Part shown: positions 47,191-58,993 of the stretch, piece by piece
How positions within the stretch are numbered: the first letter of the stretch is position 1
How the letters are laid out: each line of letters begins with the position of its first letter
From: Ligilactobacillus ubinensis
Lineage (GTDB): Bacteria > Bacillota > Bacilli > Lactobacillales > Lactobacillaceae
NCBI RefSeq assembly: GCF_024160875.1
Contig: NZ_JAIULA010000010.1
Span: 1 to 64,000 of the forward strand
Direction of reading: 5' to 3'
DNA length: 64,000 nt
Made by a program: the position numbers and the translations under genes
Notes under the pieces: generated by a model
What the model was told of the DNA's origin: nothing
The model's input: only the letters and a program-made list of their open reading frames with translations
The model's database searches: none

Positions 47191-47442
47191 CTAATCATCC
47201 ATGATGTTTAAGCGAACTCGTAAAGACGTGTCAGCTAACCGGACACTATAAATAAGTGTCCTAATCGCCTGTGCAACTCGCCCATGTTTACCAATTACGC
47301 GGCCAACATCTTCCGGAGCGACAGCCAAATTAAAGTTCAGAAAATGTGTATCCCTCTTAATAGCTACATCTACAACATTAGGGTTAGCAACTAGTGGTTT
47401 AACAATTGTTATAATTAATTGCTTCACATCGTTCTCTGTCAT
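47191..47442 (-). CDS. khpA: KH-domain RNA-binding protein KhpA
   Basis: 83 residues, single KH domain with the G-K-H-G-R loop (V-I-G-K-H-G-R-V-A-Q-A-I-R). Binds many RNAs with KhpB and affects cell size in Firmicutes. Conserved place after rpsP. Confidence 0.93.
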   Translation of the reverse strand: MTENDVKQLIITIVKPLVANPNVVDVAIKRDTHFLNFNLAVAPEDVGRVIGKHGRVAQAIRTLIYSVRLADTSLRVRLNIMDD

Positions 47443-47452
47443 TTAATCTACC

Positions 47453-47728
47453 TTATTTCTTAGCAAATTTTGCTTCATGGAATTTCTTCATAATACCATT
47501 CTTTGAAAGAATATTACGAACTGTATCTGAAGGTTGCGCACCATTGTTTAACCACTTAATAATTTCTTCTTCTTTAAGTGTTACTGTTTCTGGTTCTGTT
47601 AATGGATTATATGTTCCTACCATATCGATAAAACGGCCATCACGTGGAGAACGGGAATCAGCTACAACAATACGATAAAAAGGACTCTTTTTAGAACCCA
47701 TACGCTTTAAACGAATTTTTACTGACAT
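47453..47728 (-). CDS. rpsP: Ribosomal protein S16
   Basis: 91 residues from ATG 47728 ([11 protein letters not shown]), with AGGAGGTGAAAAG in front. The open frame extends upstream but only this start fits the family. Needed for 30S assembly. Confidence 0.97.
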   Translation of the reverse strand: MSVKIRLKRMGSKKSPFYRIVVADSRSPRDGRFIDMVGTYNPLTEPETVTLKEEEIIKWLNNGAQPSDTVRNILSKNGIMKKFHEAKFAKK

Positions 47729-47830
47729 CTTTTCACCTCCTAAAATCATCTCAACGCTTCTTAATATACCAGTAATTTGACTCGGTGTAAAGGAAAATTT
47801 CTTGACAGGCATAAAAAAATTCTTTTAATA

Positions 47831-49258
47831 TCATTTTTTCCTTTTTCTTAACCGTTGTAATTTTCTTTTTTTGTTCTTTCGAACCATTCGATTCATTGAC
47901 ATTTTAGCTAATTTTCCAGATACTCCATCACCTAATAGGCCTTCCATTCCAGAAAAATTACCATTCGACATTTTTCTCATCATGTCTCGCATCTGTTTAA
48001 ATTGCTTAATCATACGATTAACTTCTTGCACAGGCCGACCTGAACCAGCTGCAATTCGACGTCGACGACTTGGATTTAAAAGTTCTGGATCTTCTCTTTC
48101 CTTTAGTGTCATCGAGTATACAATAGCTTTTGTACGTTCAATATCTTTAGGGTCAACATTAATGTTTTTTAAAGCCGGATTATTGGCCATTCCTGGAATC
48201 ATTTTAATTACGTCTTCCATTGGACCCATTTTTTGCACTTGCTCCATTTGATCTAAAAAATCGTTAAAGTCAAAGCTGTTCTCACGCATTTTTTCAGCCA
48301 TGTCTTCTGCCTTTTTCTGATCAAAATCGCGCTGTGCTTTTTCGATTAAAGTAAGCATGTCTCCCATGCCAAGGATTCGCGAAGCCATACGTTCCGGATA
48401 GAAAACATCCAAGTCGGTCATTTTTTCTCCTTGACCAACAAATTTAATCGGTTTATTGGTAATTGCACGAATTGATAAAGCTGCTCCACCACGTGTATCA
48501 CCATCTAATTTAGTTAAAACTACCCCAGTTACATCAAGTTGCGAATTGAATCCTTCGGCAACTTCAACTGCATTTTGTCCTGTCATTGCATCAACAGTTA
48601 ACAATATTTCATTAGGCTGCGCTAATTCCTTAATTTGATGTAACTCATCCATTAGTTTTTCATCAATTTGCAAACGCCCGGCTGTATCAATAATAATATA
48701 GTCATTTTTCTTTTCTTTTGCTTCTGCTAATCCTTGACGAACAATTTCAACCGGATTAACATCTGTGCCTAAAGAAAAAACGGGAACATCTATATTTTGT
48801 CCTAAGATTTGCAACTGGTCAATCGCAGCTGGCCGATAAACATCCGCTGCTATCAATATTGGTCGAGCTTTTTGTTCATTTTTTAATTTAAGTGCTAATT
48901 TACCCGCAGTGGTTGTCTTCCCTGCACCTTGCAAACCAACCATCATTATGATTGTTGGAATTTTAGGCGCTTTATTTAATGGGCTTTCTTTTTCCCCCAT
49001 TACTTTAACTAACTCTTCATTAACAATTTTAACAATTTGTTGTGCTGGCGTTAAGCTTTCTAGCACTTCTACACCAACAGCACGAACTCTTACTTTTTTT
49101 ACAAAATCTTTAACAACTTTAAAATTAACATCAGCTTCCAGTAAGGCTAATCGAATCTCACGCATTACTTCTTTTACGTCTGACTCACTAATCTTGCCTT
49201 TACGTTTCAACTTGCTAATTGCATTTTGAAGTCGCTCAGTTAATCCTTCAAACGCCAT
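47831..49258 (-). CDS. ffh: Signal recognition particle GTPase Ffh
   Basis: 475 residues from ATG 49258 (M-A-F-E-G-L-T-E-R-L). N domain, G domain with G-L-Q-G-A-G-K-T-T-T (about 104), D-T-A-G-R (about 188) and T-K-L-D-G-D (about 244), and Met-rich M domain (about 300-450) with the R-R-R-R-I-A-A-G-S-G RNA-binding motif. Binds SRP RNA and signal sequences at the ribosome. Co-transcribed with ylxM. Confidence 0.97.
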   Translation of the reverse strand: MAFEGLTERLQNAISKLKRKGKISESDVKEVMREIRLALLEADVNFKVVKDFVKKVRVRAVGVEVLESLTPAQQIVKIVNEELVKVMGEKESPLNKAPKIPTIIMMVGLQGAGKTTTAGKLALKLKNEQKARPILIAADVYRPAAIDQLQILGQNIDVPVFSLGTDVNPVEIVRQGLAEAKEKKNDYIIIDTAGRLQIDEKLMDELHQIKELAQPNEILLTVDAMTGQNAVEVAEGFNSQLDVTGVVLTKLDGDTRGGAALSIRAITNKPIKFVGQGEKMTDLDVFYPERMASRILGMGDMLTLIEKAQRDFDQKKAEDMAEKMRENSFDFNDFLDQMEQVQKMGPMEDVIKMIPGMANNPALKNINVDPKDIERTKAIVYSMTLKEREDPELLNPSRRRRIAAGSGRPVQEVNRMIKQFKQMRDMMRKMSNGNFSGMEGLLGDGVSGKLAKMSMNRMVRKNKKRKLQRLRKRKK

Positions 49259-49276
49259 TGTCAAGCACCATCTTTC

Positions 49277-49615
49277 TTATTCTTCTAAGTTTTCCAAATT
49301 CTTGATTAAGTCCAATAATTTCTTATCTGTTGCGTAATTTTCTTGCACATAGCCTAAGAGAGCATCAGTTTGTGCACTCTCTAATTGAAAATGTTGATAG
49401 AGATGTAACTTACTTTCATATTCCTCTAAAATTTTTTCTGTTCGCTTTATATTATCATAAACCGCTTGCCGTGAAACAGCATAATTTTCAGCAATTTCGC
49501 CTAAAGAGTAATCATCACGATAATATGATTCAATATAATTCATCTGTTTTTTTGTTAGTAGTGGTTCATAAAACTCAAATAAAGCATTTATCCGATTTGT
49601 TTTCTCGATTGCCAT
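49277..49615 (-). CDS. ylxM: YlxM/p13-type helix-turn-helix protein
   Basis: 112 residues. Helix-turn-helix [23 protein letters not shown] typical of YlxM, encoded immediately before ffh in most Firmicutes and thought to support SRP assembly or regulation. Confidence 0.93.
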   Translation of the reverse strand: MAIEKTNRINALFEFYEPLLTKKQMNYIESYYRDDYSLGEIAENYAVSRQAVYDNIKRTEKILEEYESKLHLYQHFQLESAQTDALLGYVQENYATDKKLLDLIKNLENLEE

Positions 49616-49626
49616 TTGTTCACCAA

Positions 49627-50862
49627 CTAATCTTGCGTTACAAGGCCTTTAAATAGACCATATACAAATTCTTCAGAATTAAAATCGCGTAAGTCATCCA
49701 TTTTTTCACCTAAACCGACAAGCTTAACTGGGATATGCAATTCATTTCTGATTGCGAGAACAATACCACCTCGTGCTGTTCCATCAAGCTTTGTCAACAC
49801 AATGCCACTAACTTTTGTAACTTCTCCAAATTGCTTAGCTTGAGTTAAAGCATTTTGACCAGTTGTTGCATCCAATGCTAATATAACTTCATGCGGCGCC
49901 TCAGGAAGCTCGCGAACTATTACTCTTTGAATTTTCTCCAATTCATTCATTAAGTTGACTTTATTTTGTAACCTACCAGCTGTGTCAACCAGCAAAATAT
50001 CATAGTTTTCTTTCTTAGCTTTTTGGACTGCCTCAAAAACAACTGCAGCTGGATCACTTTTCTCCTCTTTATGCACTACTTCCACATTAACGCGGCGACC
50101 CCACTCAACTAATTGCTCAATGGCGCCAGCTCTAAACGTATCCGCAGCTGCCATTAAAACCTTTTTACCTTCAGTTTGATATCTATGTGCCAGTTTTCCA
50201 ATTGTCGTTGTCTTTCCTACACCATTAACGCCTACAAACAGATAGATTGTTGGACCTTGCTTAGCAAAATGTAACTGACTATCTTCGCTTTTGCCTTCTT
50301 CTTCATAGATATTAACTAGTTTTTCAATAATTACATTTGATACATCTTTTTTTTGCTTAACATTTTGGAATTTTACTTCATTGCGTAATTCTTCGCTAAT
50401 CTTCATAGCCATTTCAAAACCTACATCCGCTTCAATTAATGTCTCTTCTAAATCATCGAAGAAATCTTCATCTACACTTCGGAAATTTGCAAGCAAAGCG
50501 TTAATCTTAGCTCCAAATCCATCTCTACTTTTAGTTAAGCCATGATAATATCTTTGTGTTTCAGCAACATTTTGGGCTTGATTCTGCTCGTTTACTGAAG
50601 TAACCTCTTCAGTTGCCTTATTTTCTACTGTATCTACTGTCTTTTCTGTCGCTACTTCACTAACTTCATCTACAGTGACATCAGCTTGGTTACTGGTTTC
50701 TTCGTTTTTTAAGGTTGTCTTATCTTGATTTTCTTCAAGTTCTGGTTGCTTAATTGCTACTTGTTCATCAGCTTGGTTTTCTTTTATAGCTTCGCTTTGT
50801 TCTGATTGAGGCTTTTCTTCTTGTACCCCAAATGCCTTTTTTAACTTATCAAAGAGACCCAT
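49627..50862 (-). CDS. ftsY: SRP receptor FtsY
   Basis: 411 residues. Long acidic Glu/Gln-rich N-terminal A domain (about 12-105), then the NG GTPase with [19 protein letters not shown] and [10 protein letters not shown]. Docks ribosome-SRP complexes at the membrane. Its partner Ffh is encoded two genes downstream. Confidence 0.97.
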   Translation of the reverse strand: MGLFDKLKKAFGVQEEKPQSEQSEAIKENQADEQVAIKQPELEENQDKTTLKNEETSNQADVTVDEVSEVATEKTVDTVENKATEEVTSVNEQNQAQNVAETQRYYHGLTKSRDGFGAKINALLANFRSVDEDFFDDLEETLIEADVGFEMAMKISEELRNEVKFQNVKQKKDVSNVIIEKLVNIYEEEGKSEDSQLHFAKQGPTIYLFVGVNGVGKTTTIGKLAHRYQTEGKKVLMAAADTFRAGAIEQLVEWGRRVNVEVVHKEEKSDPAAVVFEAVQKAKKENYDILLVDTAGRLQNKVNLMNELEKIQRVIVRELPEAPHEVILALDATTGQNALTQAKQFGEVTKVSGIVLTKLDGTARGGIVLAIRNELHIPVKLVGLGEKMDDLRDFNSEEFVYGLFKGLVTQD

Positions 50863-50921
50863 ACTATACCCCCTCTTGTGTATTGTTCCGCTTAGTTCAT
50901 TCTAGCAAAAATTAATTAAAA

Positions 50922-53900
50922 TTACATTACTTCTTCTAGGGAAACGGAAACCATTTTTGAAATTCCAGATTCCTGCATTGTTACTCCATACAAAGTATTT
51001 GCATTCATCATCGTTCCTTTTCTATGCGTAATCACAATAAACTGTGTTTCCATATCAAAATTCTGAAGATACTGTGAGTAACGCACCACATTAGCATCGT
51101 CTAATGCTGCTTCAGCTTCATCCAAAACAACAAATGGAACCGGTCGTACTTTTAAAATTGCAAACAAAAGTGCAATAGCTGTTAATGCTTTTTCTCCACC
51201 AGAAAGCAATGTTAACGCCTGAAATTTTTTTCCTGGCGGTTGCGCCATAATTTCAATTCCCGTTGTTAATAAATCATCTGGCTCAGTTAAACTAAGTTGT
51301 GCACGTCCACCGCCAAAAATAGCTGGAAAAATAGCTGTAAATGCTTCAGATACTTTTGTAAATGTCTGTTTAAATCGCAATTTTACTTCTTCATCCATTT
51401 CATCCATGCTATTGGTAAGCTGGTCTTTGGCTTCCAATAAGTCATCTTGTTGTTTCGTTAAAAACTCATAACGTTCATTAACACGTTCAAACTCGCTAAT
51501 CGCACCTAAATTAACTTCACCTAAATCATCTAAACCTAACTTTAAAAGCTTCAAGCGGCGTTTGACATTTTCTAAATCAGTTTCTAAATCTTCTTTTTCT
51601 AACGCTTTTTCATAAGTAAGTTCATGCCGTTCAGAAAGTGAATTTAAATAATTTTCCAATAAAGTTTCGAGATGACTATCATAACGTGTTTTCTCATTTT
51701 GCTCATCATAAGCTGCCTTTTGTAATTCGTTAACACGCGTTAGCTCTTTTTCTGCAATTGTAACTTCTTTGTGCAGTTGTTTTCGCTGACTAATCATTTC
51801 TTGAACTTTAACATTCAACATAGTATGTTCTTTATCAACCGCTTTTTTCTTAGCTTCTAAATCCTCTGTTCGCCCACTATGCTGTTGCTGTTCTGATAAC
51901 AAATTATTTAGCCTATTTTGGGTTTTCAAAATGTTTTGCTCTAATCGTTCTATTTGATTAGTTATCTCTTTTAATTGTAACTTTTGCGACTGTAACCGCT
52001 CATCAATAACTGCTTTAGACTGAATAGCCTCATTTAGTGCATGCTCATTTTTTTGTTGCATATGTTCTGCATTATTAAAGTAGGCTTTTTTACTCTCTAA
52101 TTGCTGTTTTTGCTTATCTAATTTATGCGCCAAATCACTTATCTTTACAGCTAATTCATCTTTTTGTAATTGATAGTTACTTTCATTTTTCTTAGCATCT
52201 TCTTGTGCATGGATATGCATATCGACTTCGCGTTTTTGATGCTCAATTTCGATTTTTAAAACATCATATTTTTTTTGTACAGGTTGCTTTGCTTCTTCTA
52301 GCTTCGTTATCTGTATCTTAAGCTCTTCTAAATACTGTTGGCTTTTTTCTAACTGCTTTCTATTCTGAGCACCTTCAAGTTCAACTGTTTCCATCTTTTT
52401 GCGCATGGTTACTATATTTTGAGCTAAACTATCTGTTTGTTGCTTTTGTTCTAACAAGCCTGTGTGTTTTTGTTGCGTACTCCCACCAGTCATTGAGCCA
52501 CCAGCATTAATAATATCACCGTTAAGCGTTACAATCTTTACAGCATGGTTTAGTCGTGTTGCAACAACTGTTGCATTATCTAAATTTTCAACAACTACTG
52601 TTGTCCCTAACAGATGTTGCAAAATTGGCTGATCATTAGCATTTACTTGCACAAGATTGCTGGCTACATCAATTACACCAACTGTTTCTTTTAGAATTTG
52701 CAATTGATTAGTATTCAGACTACGTTTTCTTACAGTATTCCTAGGTAGAAAGGTTGCTCTTCCATAATGATTTTTTGATAAATATCTAATTGCTTCTTTA
52801 GCGGCACTATCTGTTGTTACTACAACATTTTGTAACTGACCACCTAATGTTGTTTCAATGGCCTTACTATACTCAGGTGCCACTTTAAATAGCTCTGCAA
52901 CTGCTCCTACAATACCGGATAATTTACTTTTAGCCTGTAAAACTTTTTTAACGCCTTGGTAGTACCCCGAATAATTAGCAGCCACATTTTTCAATGTGTC
53001 ATATTGCGTTTCAGCCTTTTTCAAAATATCGCTTGCTTGGTACCACCGCTCTTTTTGATTATCCAATCTTCGCGTACATTTAACCACATCTTCGTTAGCA
53101 ACAGTTTGTTTTTGCTGTAAATCTGTTAGTTGACTGTTGAGTCTTGCTAAATTTTTTTCAGCTTCTTTAATTTGCTTTTCATTATTCAAAAATTCTGCTT
53201 TTGCATCATTAAGTTTTGTATTTGTATTCTGTTGAACAGCAACTTGATTCAAATACTCTTTTTCCAAATATTTTTGTTCATTTTCAAAAGCATCTTTCGC
53301 TTTGATATCGTTAAAAATATCTTGTTGCAATTTTTCAATTTGTGCTGACAATGTTTTTGCATCAGTTTGTCCTTCTAATCTCAACTGACTGATTTGTTCT
53401 TCTAATTCAGCTTTCTTTGCTTCTATTTCAGCGATTTGTTGCAAAATTTGCTTTTTATCTTGATTTGCATCAGTTAAACTTTGTTGATCTTCAGAAATCC
53501 TTTGTTTAGCATCATTTCTTTGCATATCTTGATATTCATGTGTTTGCTTGGAAACTTTTTGTTCACCACTTAGGTAACCTTTTTGTTGCGTTAATTCAAC
53601 TAATCTCTTTTGAGCACTATCAATTTGTTCTTCTAACTGCTGCTGTTGTTCATGCAGCATCTGAGTTAAATCTTTTTGTTTTCTTGCATTATGCTCATGT
53701 TTTTCCACAATTTGCTTAATTTTTTGTAGTTCTATTTGAATTTTTTCTTTTTCTGCGCTTTTAGACTTAATCTCTAATACTAAATTATTTAAATCAAAGT
53801 GATCATACTGCTTTTTTTGTTCTAAATAATCATGTGCGATACTTGCTTGTTCTTCTAATGGCTGTCTTTGTTGATATAATTCAGTAATGATATCAGCAAC

Positions 53901-54470
53901 TCGATTGAGATGAGATGTTGTCTCTTCAAGTTCTTTTTGCGCACGGCTTTTTTCTTTTTTGTATTTTAATACACCTGCAACTTCCTCGATTAAACTACGT
54001 CTGTCTTGTGGCTTACTATTAAAAATAGATTCTACTCGTCCTTGAGAAATTATTGAAAACGATTCTTTACCTAATCCCGTATCCAAAAATAAATCTACTA
54101 TATCGCGTAAACGTACCGTTTTACCATTAATCAAGAATTCACTTTCACCATTTCGAAAAATTCTACGCGTAATGACTATTTGTGCTGGTTGTTTTTTCAA
54201 AAAATAATCAGAATTATCTAGTTCAATTTCAACTTCAGCACGATTTAATTTTGCACGCGTATCCGACCCTGCAAAAATAACATCTGGCATCTTACCTCCA
54301 CGCAAGCTTTTAGCTGATTGCTCACCTAATACCCAACGTAAGCCTTCAATAATATTGCTTTTCCCACTACCATTAGGACCAACAATTCCTGTAATCCCAG
54401 GTTGAAACTCAATTTTTGTTTTATCAGCAAAAGATTTAAAGCCATTTAATGTCAGTGCTTTTAATCTCAA
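50922..54470 (-). CDS. smc: Chromosome segregation ATPase Smc
   Basis: 1182 residues, full length. Walker A G-P-N-G-S-G-K-S-N-I (about 32-41), two long coiled coils (about 170-500 and 670-1020), hinge (about 510-660, with G-G-S-M-T-G-G), signature L-S-G-G-E-K-A-L-T-A (about 1090) and Walker B V-P-F-V-V-L-D-E-A-E. Forms condensin with ScpAB. Confidence 0.97.
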   Translation of the reverse strand: MRLKALTLNGFKSFADKTKIEFQPGITGIVGPNGSGKSNIIEGLRWVLGEQSAKSLRGGKMPDVIFAGSDTRAKLNRAEVEIELDNSDYFLKKQPAQIVITRRIFRNGESEFLINGKTVRLRDIVDLFLDTGLGKESFSIISQGRVESIFNSKPQDRRSLIEEVAGVLKYKKEKSRAQKELEETTSHLNRVADIITELYQQRQPLEEQASIAHDYLEQKKQYDHFDLNNLVLEIKSKSAEKEKIQIELQKIKQIVEKHEHNARKQKDLTQMLHEQQQQLEEQIDSAQKRLVELTQQKGYLSGEQKVSKQTHEYQDMQRNDAKQRISEDQQSLTDANQDKKQILQQIAEIEAKKAELEEQISQLRLEGQTDAKTLSAQIEKLQQDIFNDIKAKDAFENEQKYLEKEYLNQVAVQQNTNTKLNDAKAEFLNNEKQIKEAEKNLARLNSQLTDLQQKQTVANEDVVKCTRRLDNQKERWYQASDILKKAETQYDTLKNVAANYSGYYQGVKKVLQAKSKLSGIVGAVAELFKVAPEYSKAIETTLGGQLQNVVVTTDSAAKEAIRYLSKNHYGRATFLPRNTVRKRSLNTNQLQILKETVGVIDVASNLVQVNANDQPILQHLLGTTVVVENLDNATVVATRLNHAVKIVTLNGDIINAGGSMTGGSTQQKHTGLLEQKQQTDSLAQNIVTMRKKMETVELEGAQNRKQLEKSQQYLEELKIQITKLEEAKQPVQKKYDVLKIEIEHQKREVDMHIHAQEDAKKNESNYQLQKDELAVKISDLAHKLDKQKQQLESKKAYFNNAEHMQQKNEHALNEAIQSKAVIDERLQSQKLQLKEITNQIERLEQNILKTQNRLNNLLSEQQQHSGRTEDLEAKKKAVDKEHTMLNVKVQEMISQRKQLHKEVTIAEKELTRVNELQKAAYDEQNEKTRYDSHLETLLENYLNSLSERHELTYEKALEKEDLETDLENVKRRLKLLKLGLDDLGEVNLGAISEFERVNERYEFLTKQQDDLLEAKDQLTNSMDEMDEEVKLRFKQTFTKVSEAFTAIFPAIFGGGRAQLSLTEPDDLLTTGIEIMAQPPGKKFQALTLLSGGEKALTAIALLFAILKVRPVPFVVLDEAEAALDDANVVRYSQYLQNFDMETQFIVITHRKGTMMNANTLYGVTMQESGISKMVSVSLEEVM

Positions 54471-54500
54471 ATTGTAGCTCCTCCTTCAATTTTTAATCTA

Positions 54501-55193
54501 CTATTGACGAATATTTTTTAAAGCCTGTTTAGCTGCCATTTGTTCCGCTGCCTTTTTTGAATGACCACTACCCTTGCCAATCAGCTTGCCTTCTGCATAA
54601 ACGGCCATCTGGTAAACTCTATCGTTATCAGGGCCTTCAGTAGATAAAACATCATATTGAATAGCACAGTCACCATCTTGTTGCAAATATTCTTGTAATT
54701 CCGTTTTATGATCCAACAAATGATCAAACCATCCCATATCAAGTTTTGGAAAAACAACCTTGTGAATAAATTGAATAACAACTTTTCTTCCTTGATCTAA
54801 ATACAAGGCTCCAATAAACGCCTCAAAAATATCACATAATAAAGATGGTCGCTGACGCGCATTAGCCTTTTCTTCTCCTTTTCCTAAACGAATATATTCA
54901 TCGAAATGACATTCTTTAGCAAAACGACTAAAGCTCTCTTCACAAACCATTGCGGCTCTTAAGCGAGATAATTTTCCTTCTGGTAACATAGGATAACGTT
55001 CAAATAAATATTCAGAAACACACAACTGCATCACTGCATCACCTAAAAATTCTATTCTTTCATAATACTTCAGTTTTTCTTTAGGATGCTCATTAACGTA
55101 TGAAGCATGCGTAAATGCCTCATCAAACAAATCATTATTCTTAATATCAATTTGAAAATCATTATGTAACATTTTTGCTAATCCGATTATCAA
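54501..55193 (-). CDS. rnc: Ribonuclease III
   Basis: 230 residues from TTG 55193 (GAGGAG 9 nt upstream). Catalytic signature E-R-I-E-F-L-G-D-A-V (about 45-54), D-I-F-E-A-F-I-G-A, and a C-terminal double-stranded RNA-binding domain (about 160-228). Processes rRNA and structured RNAs. It could also cut the structured prophage RNAs in this window. Confidence 0.96.
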   Translation of the reverse strand: MIIGLAKMLHNDFQIDIKNNDLFDEAFTHASYVNEHPKEKLKYYERIEFLGDAVMQLCVSEYLFERYPMLPEGKLSRLRAAMVCEESFSRFAKECHFDEYIRLGKGEEKANARQRPSLLCDIFEAFIGALYLDQGRKVVIQFIHKVVFPKLDMGWFDHLLDHKTELQEYLQQDGDCAIQYDVLSTEGPDNDRVYQMAVYAEGKLIGKGSGHSKKAAEQMAAKQALKNIRQ

Positions 55194-55315
55194 TATATAA
55201 ATCTCCTCTTTATAATTTTTGCATCAACTAATTATACCAAATACACACTTGATATTCTAATTTGTCCAATAAGAATACTGTGCTCTACAATCTTCGGTGC
55301 TTTTTTCTTTAAGCA

Positions 55316-55354
55316 AATAAGAGACTGAGAAAAACATTTTCTCAGTCTCTTTAA
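55316..55354 (-). terminator. Terminator between acpP and rnc
   Basis: AGAGACTGAGAAAA and TTTTCTCAGTCTCT form a 14-bp stem with a very short loop (the innermost pairs may open), followed by TTATTTG. Confidence 0.8.
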
Positions 55355-55361
55355 TTGCTTA

Positions 55362-55604
55362 CTATTTTTGATGTACTTTGATAAATTTAACTGCATCGCC
55401 AACAGTCGCAATTTTTTCAGCATCCTCATCTGAAATCTCTGAACCAAATGTATCTTCAAGTTCTAGTACAAATTCAACTGCGTCTATTGAATCAGCATTC
55501 AAATCATCTTGAAAACTTAATTCTTTAGTAACTTTATCTGCTGAAATCTCAAAATGTTCTTCAATAATTTGTGCAATTTTAGCAAAAATTTCTTCTTCTG
55601 TCAT
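55362..55604 (-). CDS. acpP: Acyl carrier protein
   Basis: 80 residues, acidic four-helix ACP. The phosphopantetheine Ser is S39 in L-N-A-D-S-I-D-A-V-E-F. Downstream of plsX in the plsX-acpP-rnc-smc order typical of Firmicutes. Carries acyl chains for fatty acid synthesis. Confidence 0.95.
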   Translation of the reverse strand: MTEEEIFAKIAQIIEEHFEISADKVTKELSFQDDLNADSIDAVEFVLELEDTFGSEISDEDAEKIATVGDAVKFIKVHQK

Positions 55605-55768
55605 TTCTATATCTCCTTGCTTAAATGTTATTTATGCTTTTATTAGATCTCTTTTTGTTTTACCGCCTAATAAACGTATTCAAACATTCATCATTATATT
55701 ATCTTTCTTAATATAAACACTCAGCAAAAATATTGTAACCACTTTATTGAAAAAAGTCTAGTCATTTG

Positions 55769-56788
55769 CTAGATTTTCTCCTCTGTTTCATTTTCTGCCA
55801 AATACTTTGTAAACTTCGGAACAACTTCGCCTTCAATCATTGTTCGAATCTGCTTAATTGTATAATATACTGTTTTCGCATCACTTGCACCATGCGCTTT
55901 GACAACCGGCGCTTTTGTTCCTAACAATACCGCACCACCATATTGAGATTGATCCATCTTTGATTTAATAGATTTAAATGCCGGCTTTAATAACATTGCC
56001 CCCATTTTACCACTTAATCCTGAGGACATTATTGATTCTTTTAACAATGACATTACTGCGCTAACAGTTCCTTCAATTGATTTCAAAACTGCATTTCCCG
56101 TAAAGCCATCTGCTACAACAACATCGCATAACCCCTTCAACAAGTCGCGAGATTCAATGTTACCAATAAAATTAATTGTCTTATCAGCTGCAATTAGTTG
56201 GTGTGCTTCAAGTGTTACTTTATTTCCCTTATGTGGTTCGGTTCCATTATTCAATAATCCAATTCGCGGATTCTTTAAACCACGCACATTTTCAGCATAA
56301 TATTTACCCAAAAGAGCATACTGATACAACTGGTCTGGCTTACTATCTGCATTCGCACCACTATCAAGTAAGTTAAAAGTTCCATCACCAGTTGGACTGT
56401 CTAATACTGGTAATGTTGATAACAATCCTGGTCGTGCAACACTTTTAACACGACCTACTACTAATAAACCTGCTGCTAATAACGCACCTGTATTCCCACA
56501 AGAAAAAAGCGCATCTGCCTTGCCTTCTTTAACCGCTAAGGCTGCTTTTACCATTGAAGAGTCTTTCTTTCTTCTTACTGCTCGGACAGGTTCATCATTC
56601 ATATCTATGACTTCTGTTGTATGTTCAATAATAATTCTTTCTTTACTTTTCAATAAAGCTGTTATTTTTTTTTCATCTCCAAAAAGCACAAATTCGACAT
56701 TTTTGAATTCATCTCGTGCTAACTCTACACCCGCAATTACTGCGTCAGGTGCATTATCCCCGCCCATTGCATCTATTGCTATTTTCAA
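55769..56788 (-). CDS. plsX: Phosphate acyltransferase PlsX
   Basis: 339 residues from TTG 56788. The AAAGGATG site is 8 nt from this TTG but abuts the ATG at 56797. Starts [14 protein letters not shown] as in all PlsX. Makes acyl-phosphate from acyl-ACP for phospholipid synthesis. Confidence 0.95.
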   Translation of the reverse strand: MKIAIDAMGGDNAPDAVIAGVELARDEFKNVEFVLFGDEKKITALLKSKERIIIEHTTEVIDMNDEPVRAVRRKKDSSMVKAALAVKEGKADALFSCGNTGALLAAGLLVVGRVKSVARPGLLSTLPVLDSPTGDGTFNLLDSGANADSKPDQLYQYALLGKYYAENVRGLKNPRIGLLNNGTEPHKGNKVTLEAHQLIAADKTINFIGNIESRDLLKGLCDVVVADGFTGNAVLKSIEGTVSAVMSLLKESIMSSGLSGKMGAMLLKPAFKSIKSKMDQSQYGGAVLLGTKAPVVKAHGASDAKTVYYTIKQIRTMIEGEVVPKFTKYLAENETEEKI

Positions 56789-56816
56789 AATAATCATCCT
56801 TTCTCTTTTATATCCA

Positions 56817-58856
56817 TTAATCGAAATTTTTTTCCAAACGTAATTTCCGGTTTAAATAATGCAGCAACCCTATATTTTCTGTATTGTTCTCAAAATCTTC
56901 TGCAAATATAATTTTATGTGCTTCATTTTGAGCAATTTGTAATATTTTTAAATCAGCAATTGGATCTCCAACCTTGAAATCAGGAATACCTGATTGCTTA
57001 TAGCCTAAGACATCACCTGGTCCGCGTAATTCTAAATCTTTTTGCGCAATTACAAACCCATCACTTGTTTCTACCATCGTTTTCATTCTTGCTTTTCCAT
57101 AATCATTTTGCGGATTAGCAACTAACAAGCAATATGACTCATTTTGGCCTCTACCAACACGCCCGCGAAGTTGGTGTAACTGCGCTAATCCGAACCGATC
57201 TGCATCTAAAATAACCATAAGAGTTGCATTAGGTACATCAACTCCGACTTCGATTACAGTTGTTGAAACCAAAACATTAAGCTCTTTATTTTTGAACTGT
57301 TGCATAACTAAATCTTTTTCTTTACTCTTCATTTTGCCATGCAAAAGTCCAACTTTATAGTGTGGAGCGAAATAATCTTTCATATTCTGCCAAACTTCTT
57401 GCGCATTTTGTAAATCCATCATTTCTGATTCTTCAATCAGCGGAGAGATAACATATGCCTGTCTCCCCTGTTTAATTTGGCTAGAAATAAATTTTAATAC
57501 TTCAGTCATCTGTTCTTTTTTTAGCCAGTTCGTCTTAATCGGTTTTCTACCCTTAGGTAACTCATCAATAACTGAAACGTCCATTTCCCCATAAGCCGTT
57601 ATGGCTAATGTTCTTGGAATTGGTGTAGCTGTCATTGTTAATACATCTGGCTTTAAACCTTTTTCCCGTAAAATACGCCGTTGTTCAACTCCAAAACGAT
57701 GCTGTTCATCTGTAACTACTAAACCTAGTTTACTAAATTCAACATCATTTTGTATCAAAGCATGTGTACCTATAACAAGATCAATTTCGCCATTAGCTAA
57801 ATGTTTTAATAATTCACGCCGCATCTTTAATCTACTTGAAGTTGCACCCGTTAATAATGCTAGATTAACATTGAAGTTTTCAAATAGTTGACTAAATTTT
57901 TCCGCATGTTGTTGCGCTAAAATTTCCGTTGGAACCATTAATGCAGCTTGATATCCCGCTGTCACTGCTGCATACATTGCTATCGCAGCAATAACTGTTT
58001 TTCCAGAACCGACATCTCCTTGCAACAGACGATTCATATGCATATCTCTATGCATATCAAAACAAATTTCATTAACTACTCTTTTTTGAGCAGCTGTTAA
58101 TTCAAACGGTAATTTTGTGATGAATGCACGTATTTTCGTATTGTCATACTGTAAACGCACACCCTTTTCTTTATGCTCACTTTTTTTTAAAAGTTGAATT
58201 CCAACTTGAAAACGGAAGAATTCTTCAAAAATAGCCGATCTACGTGCTAATTGTGCTACTTTCGCTGTTTTAGGAAAATGCATATCATAAATCATCTGTT
58301 TTCTTGATTCAAGACGATACTTATGTTGTAAAGTCACAGGAACAATATCTTCTAAAAAATCAGCATAAGTAACATAAGCTAGCTGAATTATCTGTTTTAT
58401 AGTACTGGCCTTTATTTCTTTTGAAGCACGATATACTCCAACAAAGTCATTGCTTTGTACCGCAAGTATTTTCATTCCCGCAAGACTTTGCCGCTTTGAA
58501 TCATATTTACCATATATTGCAATGTCTTGTCCTGTTGATAGTTGTTTTTTTAAGTATGCTTGATTAAAAAAAGTTATTAAAACCACATCATGTTCTACCA
58601 ACAATTTGAAACTAAGGCGACTTTTAGCTCTGCCGAAATGTGATAACACCGGTTCAGATGCTACAACCCCTTTTACAGCAACTTTTTGCCCATCGGCAAT
58701 TTCGCCTAATTGTTTAACCACTAAATCATCATAACGAAAAGGATAATATGTTAATAAGTCTTCAATCGTACTTATCCCCAACTTATTTAATGCTTGTACC
58801 TTTTTAGGCCCTACACCTTTTAGTACGCCTACACTATCAATAAGCTGCCGTTGCAT
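56817..58856 (-). CDS. recG: ATP-dependent DNA helicase RecG
   Basis: 679 residues. N-terminal wedge OB-fold domain (about 55-145), helicase core with G-D-V-G-S-G-K-T (about 280), [15 protein letters not shown] and Q-L-R-G-R-V-G-R-G. Remodels stalled forks. GGAGGGGATGTAG site before the ATG. Confidence 0.97.
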   Translation of the reverse strand: MQRQLIDSVGVLKGVGPKKVQALNKLGISTIEDLLTYYPFRYDDLVVKQLGEIADGQKVAVKGVVASEPVLSHFGRAKSRLSFKLLVEHDVVLITFFNQAYLKKQLSTGQDIAIYGKYDSKRQSLAGMKILAVQSNDFVGVYRASKEIKASTIKQIIQLAYVTYADFLEDIVPVTLQHKYRLESRKQMIYDMHFPKTAKVAQLARRSAIFEEFFRFQVGIQLLKKSEHKEKGVRLQYDNTKIRAFITKLPFELTAAQKRVVNEICFDMHRDMHMNRLLQGDVGSGKTVIAAIAMYAAVTAGYQAALMVPTEILAQQHAEKFSQLFENFNVNLALLTGATSSRLKMRRELLKHLANGEIDLVIGTHALIQNDVEFSKLGLVVTDEQHRFGVEQRRILREKGLKPDVLTMTATPIPRTLAITAYGEMDVSVIDELPKGRKPIKTNWLKKEQMTEVLKFISSQIKQGRQAYVISPLIEESEMMDLQNAQEVWQNMKDYFAPHYKVGLLHGKMKSKEKDLVMQQFKNKELNVLVSTTVIEVGVDVPNATLMVILDADRFGLAQLHQLRGRVGRGQNESYCLLVANPQNDYGKARMKTMVETSDGFVIAQKDLELRGPGDVLGYKQSGIPDFKVGDPIADLKILQIAQNEAHKIIFAEDFENNTENIGLLHYLNRKLRLEKNFD

Positions 58857-58921
58857 CTACATCCCCTCCATTACACACCAGCTTGATATTAACATTTCAA
58901 AATTCATTGATAATTACAGAT

Positions 58922-58951
58922 AAAGGTTGAGAAAATAAATTCCCAACCTCT
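58922..58951 (-). terminator. Weak terminator between fakA and recG
   Basis: AGGTTG and CAACCT arms separated by an AT-rich loop, with only a short T-run (TTTATCT) on the minus strand. Confidence 0.45.
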
Positions 58952-58993
58952 GACGCTGACAAATAACGCTATCTGCTTACTATTATTTAAAAT

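Noticed and set aside
54581-54781. Extra ORF within rnc
   Set aside because: Alternative-frame shadow of the conserved RNase III dsRNA-binding region.
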